Part shown: one piece after another, positions 12,320-15,169 of the stretch
How positions within the stretch are numbered: the stretch's first letter is position 1
Layout: every line of letters starts with the position of its first letter
Notes under the pieces: model-generated
Told to the model about the DNA's origin: nothing
The model's input: only the letters and a program-made list of their open reading frames with translations
Database searches by the model: none
Made by a program: the position numbers and the translations under genes
NCBI GenBank assembly: GCA_019322435.1
Contig: JAHWIR010000015.1
Location: forward strand, 1 to 15,169
Direction of reading: 5' to 3'
DNA length: 15,169 nt
From: Candidatus Woesearchaeota archaeon
GTDB lineage: Archaea; Nanobdellota; Nanobdellia; Woesearchaeales; WJKL01

Positions 12320-15010
12320 ATGGTGAAAAAAGAGGCTATATTATTATTTCTAGTAATATTATTAAGCGCCGTAGTTATAGCAGTAGAGCATCCACTACCT
12401 GATGATCCATATTATAATGACGAACCTGACGAGGATGACGATGGCATTAATGATCTTTGGGAAGAATATTATTTTGGTGATAAAAATAATTGTGACCCTA
12501 ATGCTGATGATGACGGAGACGGCCTTACAAATCTAGAAGAATACTTGGGTTGGACAGTAGAATATTTTGATTGCAACAACACAAGAGTAAGGTACCGTGC
12601 AAAGCCACATCCAAGAAAAGCTGACGCAGATGATGATGGTCTTGATGATTTTGGAGAAAGATTATGGGATAAAGACCCAAATAAAGAAGATACTGACGGA
12701 GACGGGTTGATTGATGGGAAAAAACCTTACAAAGAAAAAGATCCCTGCAATAAACACTGCAATAATTTCTGTATTGTATACAAACATTGGAAAGATATTG
12801 TATGTGATGAATGCGGTGATTTCTGCACATATACTCCTGGAGGATGGGGAAGTAAAACAGTAAGTGAACCAGGAGCATTAAGAGATATGCATTTCTCTAC
12901 TGTATTTCCTTCAGGAATGGTATTAGGCAGCATGTATAAACTTACATTATCTAGTGCACAAGACGTAGAAAACTTTCTTCCATCAGGGGGAAAGCCAAGT
13001 GCATTAACAACTAATCTGATTAATCCTGGAAAAACTTACAAAAATGTCTTTGCAGGACATCTTGTTTATGCAACCCTTAGTGTAGAATTTAATAAAGCAG
13101 GTTATCTAGGATCAACTTCTACTTTATTAGAATATCAGATTATTACAAGCGGTCCTGGCGCTGGAATGACTGTTGGCGAAGTATTGGAGATGGCAAACAA
13201 GGCATTAGGCGGAGAAGCAACTCTTTTAACAGTTAATCAACTATATGATATATTGAGCGAATTAAATGAAAACTTTGTAGACTGCATTACACACCATGGT
13301 TTTCTAGAGTGTCCTGAAGATGGATATGATGATATGCTTGAAGACTATCTGTGGAAAATAAATCATCTATCTTCTATCTTTAATACAGTAGATATATTAA
13401 AACAAAACATTATCTTCAAATTTAATGATGAATGGAAATATGATGACAGCAACACAGACTTTAGTGATAGCTGGACTTCTTTAAGCTATGATGATTCTGG
13501 ATGGAATACAGGTAAAGCATACCTTGGTTATGGAGATTATTTCATAACCACAAATCTAAATTATGGTTCAGATCCAAACAATAAAATACCTTCTTATTAT
13601 TTCAGAGGACATTTCAATATTCCAGATGTGAATGCTGTTGACGACCTAGAGTTTAATATTGATTATGACGATGGATTTATAGCCTACCTAAATGGCAACG
13701 AAGTTGCTAGAAGTTCTGGCACTAGCGATGTTCACTCTTCTTATTGTACATACCATGATTCAACTCCAGATGGTGGTCCTGGCTGGGATCAATATGATAT
13801 AACATCTTATCTAAGCTCATTACAAAATGGAAATAATGTATTGGCTGTAGAAATCCATCAATCAGGCCCAACCAGTTCTGACATTGCTTTAGCAGCATAT
13901 CTAGCAAATTATGAAACAATACAAGCACATGGATTACTAGAAGACCTTGATGATATGTGTCAAATCTTAAGCGCAGGCGGCAATCCAGAAGATGACTTGA
14001 AAAGAGAACTATTAATATTGTGGTTAAACGTTGTATCTGCTAATATTTGCTATAAAGAAGATATATTGCATGATGAAATTGGATGTGAAGATATTCCTGC
14101 AGATACAATCGAAGAATTGCTTGCTTACGCTGAGAATGTTTTAATAAACGAAATTACTTCAGAATATGCAGCTGTATATTATTATTTATGGTTGATTAAT
14201 AATGGCTATTGTCTAGATTGCACTGATAGCGAACCTCCACCACCACAACCACAACCACCTAATTTTTGTACCTACACACAGGGAGGATGGGGAAGTAAAG
14301 GAGTAAGTCAACCAGGAGAATTAAGAGATATGTATTTCTCTACAGTATTTCCTTCAGGATTAGTTGTTGGAAGCATTAATACACTTACACTTTCTACTGC
14401 AAAAGATGTAGAAAATTTTCTTCCATCAGGAGGAACTCCCAGAATGCTAGCTACAAGCTTAACAAATCCTGGAAAATCTTATAAAAACACATTTGCAGGA
14501 CAATTAGTTGCTGCAACACTCAATGCTGAATTCAACAAAGCAGGCTATTTAGGAATAAATGCCCCACCTTACTTAGAAGACTTATATCTCTACAATGGTC
14601 CTGCAGCAGGACTTACTATTGGAGAAGTTCTTGAGATGGCAAATCAAGCTCTTGGAGGAGGCTCTACTTCATTATCCATTAATCAGTTAAATGATATCTT
14701 GACTTTCATTAATGAAAAATTTAATAAATGTAAGCTAAGAATGTCTATAGGAGCGCTGCCAATCCCTGCAACTGAGATTGAAGAAACTAGTAGTTCTGGC
14801 GGAGGTGGAGGAAGTGAAAGTACTGCTGAACCTACTTCAGAAGATGAACTGATCACATACTCTGCTGGAGAGTTTGTTATTAGCAGTAAAAGCAAAGAAA
14901 CTGCTGATTTAACAACAGAGGATAGTTCTGAAGAAAAAGGAGAGGGTTTCTTAGCTTTCCTTAAAGGGATGCTTAAGAAACTAAAAAACTTTATTGATTT
15001 TATTTTATAA
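12320..15010 (+). CDS. Large secreted mosaic surface protein with Ca-type repeats and a duplicated domain
   Basis: 896 aa, exported. A signal peptide covers residues 1-21 (KK, hydrophobic core, cleavage after AVVIA). Residues 36-134 carry four acidic DxDxDG loops (EDDDGINDLWEE, ADDDGDGLTNLEEY, ADDDGLDDFGER, EDTDGDGLIDG) of the thrombospondin type 3/EF-hand style that bind calcium, then a Cys-rich linker. A 155-residue domain (168-322) starts FCTYTPGGWGSK, and a near-copy sits at 649-804. Between them, 364-528 is a beta-sandwich-like region (WTSLSYDDSGWNTG, YFRGHFNIP, DDGFIAYLNGNEVARS, NNVLAVEIHQ) like galactose-binding-type domains in bacterial secreted proteins. A Pro/Gln linker (PPPPQPQPP) precedes copy 2. 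The tail is Ser/Gly/Glu-rich and ends in a basic amphipathic helix, with no clear anchor. An in-frame GTG at 12314 is an alternative start. Domain types suggest acquisition from bacteria; probable role in adhesion or cell-surface contact (inference). Confidence 0.85.
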   Translation: MVKKEAILLFLVILLSAVVIAVEHPLPDDPYYNDEPDEDDDGINDLWEEYYFGDKNNCDPNADDDGDGLTNLEEYLGWTVEYFDCNNTRVRYRAKPHPRKADADDDGLDDFGERLWDKDPNKEDTDGDGLIDGKKPYKEKDPCNKHCNNFCIVYKHWKDIVCDECGDFCTYTPGGWGSKTVSEPGALRDMHFSTVFPSGMVLGSMYKLTLSSAQDVENFLPSGGKPSALTTNLINPGKTYKNVFAGHLVYATLSVEFNKAGYLGSTSTLLEYQIITSGPGAGMTVGEVLEMANKALGGEATLLTVNQLYDILSELNENFVDCITHHGFLECPEDGYDDMLEDYLWKINHLSSIFNTVDILKQNIIFKFNDEWKYDDSNTDFSDSWTSLSYDDSGWNTGKAYLGYGDYFITTNLNYGSDPNNKIPSYYFRGHFNIPDVNAVDDLEFNIDYDDGFIAYLNGNEVARSSGTSDVHSSYCTYHDSTPDGGPGWDQYDITSYLSSLQNGNNVLAVEIHQSGPTSSDIALAAYLANYETIQAHGLLEDLDDMCQILSAGGNPEDDLKRELLILWLNVVSANICYKEDILHDEIGCEDIPADTIEELLAYAENVLINEITSEYAAVYYYLWLINNGYCLDCTDSEPPPPQPQPPNFCTYTQGGWGSKGVSQPGELRDMYFSTVFPSGLVVGSINTLTLSTAKDVENFLPSGGTPRMLATSLTNPGKSYKNTFAGQLVAATLNAEFNKAGYLGINAPPYLEDLYLYNGPAAGLTIGEVLEMANQALGGGSTSLSINQLNDILTFINEKFNKCKLRMSIGALPIPATEIEETSSSGGGGGSESTAEPTSEDELITYSAGEFVISSKSKETADLTTEDSSEEKGEGFLAFLKGMLKKLKNFIDFIL
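12821..13285 (+). repeat. Duplicated domain, copy 1 (residues 168-322)
   Basis: Begins FCTYTPGGWGSK and ends NFVDC. Conserved blocks are FSTVFPSG, DVENFLPSGG, NPGK, FAG, EFNKAGYLG, GEVLEMAN and ALGG. The domain resembles a Gly-Gly-Trp-Gly/FLPxGG module that I recall from bacterial secreted proteins, without a name. Confidence 0.8.
14264..14731 (+). repeat. Duplicated domain, copy 2 (residues 649-804)
   Basis: Aligns to copy 1 end to end: by hand count 73 of the first 97 residues are identical, with a more variable stretch around residues 746-765 and a conserved GEVLEMAN/ALGG block after it. The DNA is also clearly alike, so the duplication looks fairly recent or is kept similar by gene conversion. 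Confidence 0.8.
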
Positions 15011-15169
15011 AAACATATTAGTGTAATTCATATAGATGTTATTAGCAACATCTTCTTCAGTCATTCTTTTTATCTCTGCAATCTTCTTTATTGTTTCAAT
15101 GACAAAAGCAGGCTCATTTCTTTGGCCAGGAAAAGGCGAAAGATAAGGAGCATCTGTCTCAGTCAGCAG
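15005..15169 (-). CDS. tatD: TatD-family metal-dependent hydrolase/DNase, C-terminal fragment
   Basis: The visible 54 codons plus stop are the C-terminal end of a gene entering from beyond the window. LLTETDAPYLSPFPGQRNEPAF holds the catalytic Asp of TatD (ETDAPYL motif) and the conserved RNEPAFV segment, followed by the usual terminal helix (VIETIKKIAEIKRMTEEDVA) and a final NYTNMFL. Family members are TIM-barrel, metal-dependent nucleases involved in DNA repair or RNA/DNA turnover. The TAA overlaps the 3' end of the convergent secreted-protein gene by 6 bp. Confidence 0.88.
   Translation of the reverse strand: MLTETDAPYLSPFPGQRNEPAFVIETIKKIAEIKRMTEEDVANNIYMNYTNMFL

Noticed and set aside
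12525..12933. Minus-strand open frames inside the secreted mosaic gene
   Set aside because: Low-complexity Leu/His-rich translations antisense to clear calcium-type repeats and the first domain copy.
1..15169. CRISPR array, tRNA, rRNA, insertion sequence or prophage genes
   Set aside because: Looked for on both strands; no regularly spaced repeats, cloverleaf-like segments, transposase motifs or phage genes were recognised.

Overview
The window looks archaeal. It is AT-rich and compactly packed. It carries an Orc1/Cdc6 initiator, an archaeal RtcB with archease, a DUF211 protein, and TATA boxes of the TTTTTAAA / TATTTAAA / TTTTTATA type. In several genes these sit about 25-28 bp before the start codon with no Shine-Dalgarno (SD) site, as expected for leaderless mRNAs. 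The small membrane proteins, the minimal one-domain enzymes and an 86-residue protein of a type I associate with Woesearchaeota/Pacearchaeota suggest a DPANN archaeon. That placement is an inference: no rRNA or other phylogenetic marker is present.

Layout. (1) 1-2692, minus strand: acpS (phosphopantetheinyl transferase), a UMF1-like MFS transporter and an acyl-CoA-synthetase-type AMP ligase (cut by the window edge) form a tightly overlapping operon. (2) 2738-3609, minus strand: DUF211 protein followed by a VIT1/CCC1-like membrane protein, a probable metal-handling pair. (3) 3717-5191, plus strand: orc1/cdc6, then 130 bp with an inverted repeat that could be part of a replication origin, then two overlapping micro-genes (54 and 42 aa) and a hairpin/T-tract terminator. 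Gene direction flips from minus to plus at the cdc6 promoter. (4) 5331-6990, plus strand: Sua5/TsaC (t6A tRNA modification), a calcineurin-type metallophosphoesterase, and a 145-aa protein that looks like a Janus/PHPT1 phosphohistidine phosphatase. (5) 6980-9631, minus strand: operon of an acidic 86-aa protein, a four-helix membrane protein (probably DUF2391), archease and RtcB (RNA ligase). (6) 9667-12223, minus strand: operon of a GT-C-like membrane protein and two small membrane proteins. (7) 12320-15010, plus strand: an 896-aa secreted mosaic protein with acidic calcium-type repeats, two copies of a 155-aa domain and a beta-sandwich domain. (8) 15005-15169, minus strand: C-terminal end of a TatD-family nuclease.

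How the genes fit together. RtcB and archease are the tRNA-splicing/RNA-repair ligase and its activator; Sua5 makes the activated intermediate for t6A on tRNA. AcpS plus an AMP ligase suggests a carrier-protein or acyl-activation pathway, unusual for an archaeon. The secreted mosaic and the divergently transcribed GT-C-like gene suggest a cell-surface locus. Start codons were re-chosen for several genes from SD sites, TATA spacing and family alignments; each entry gives the reasons.
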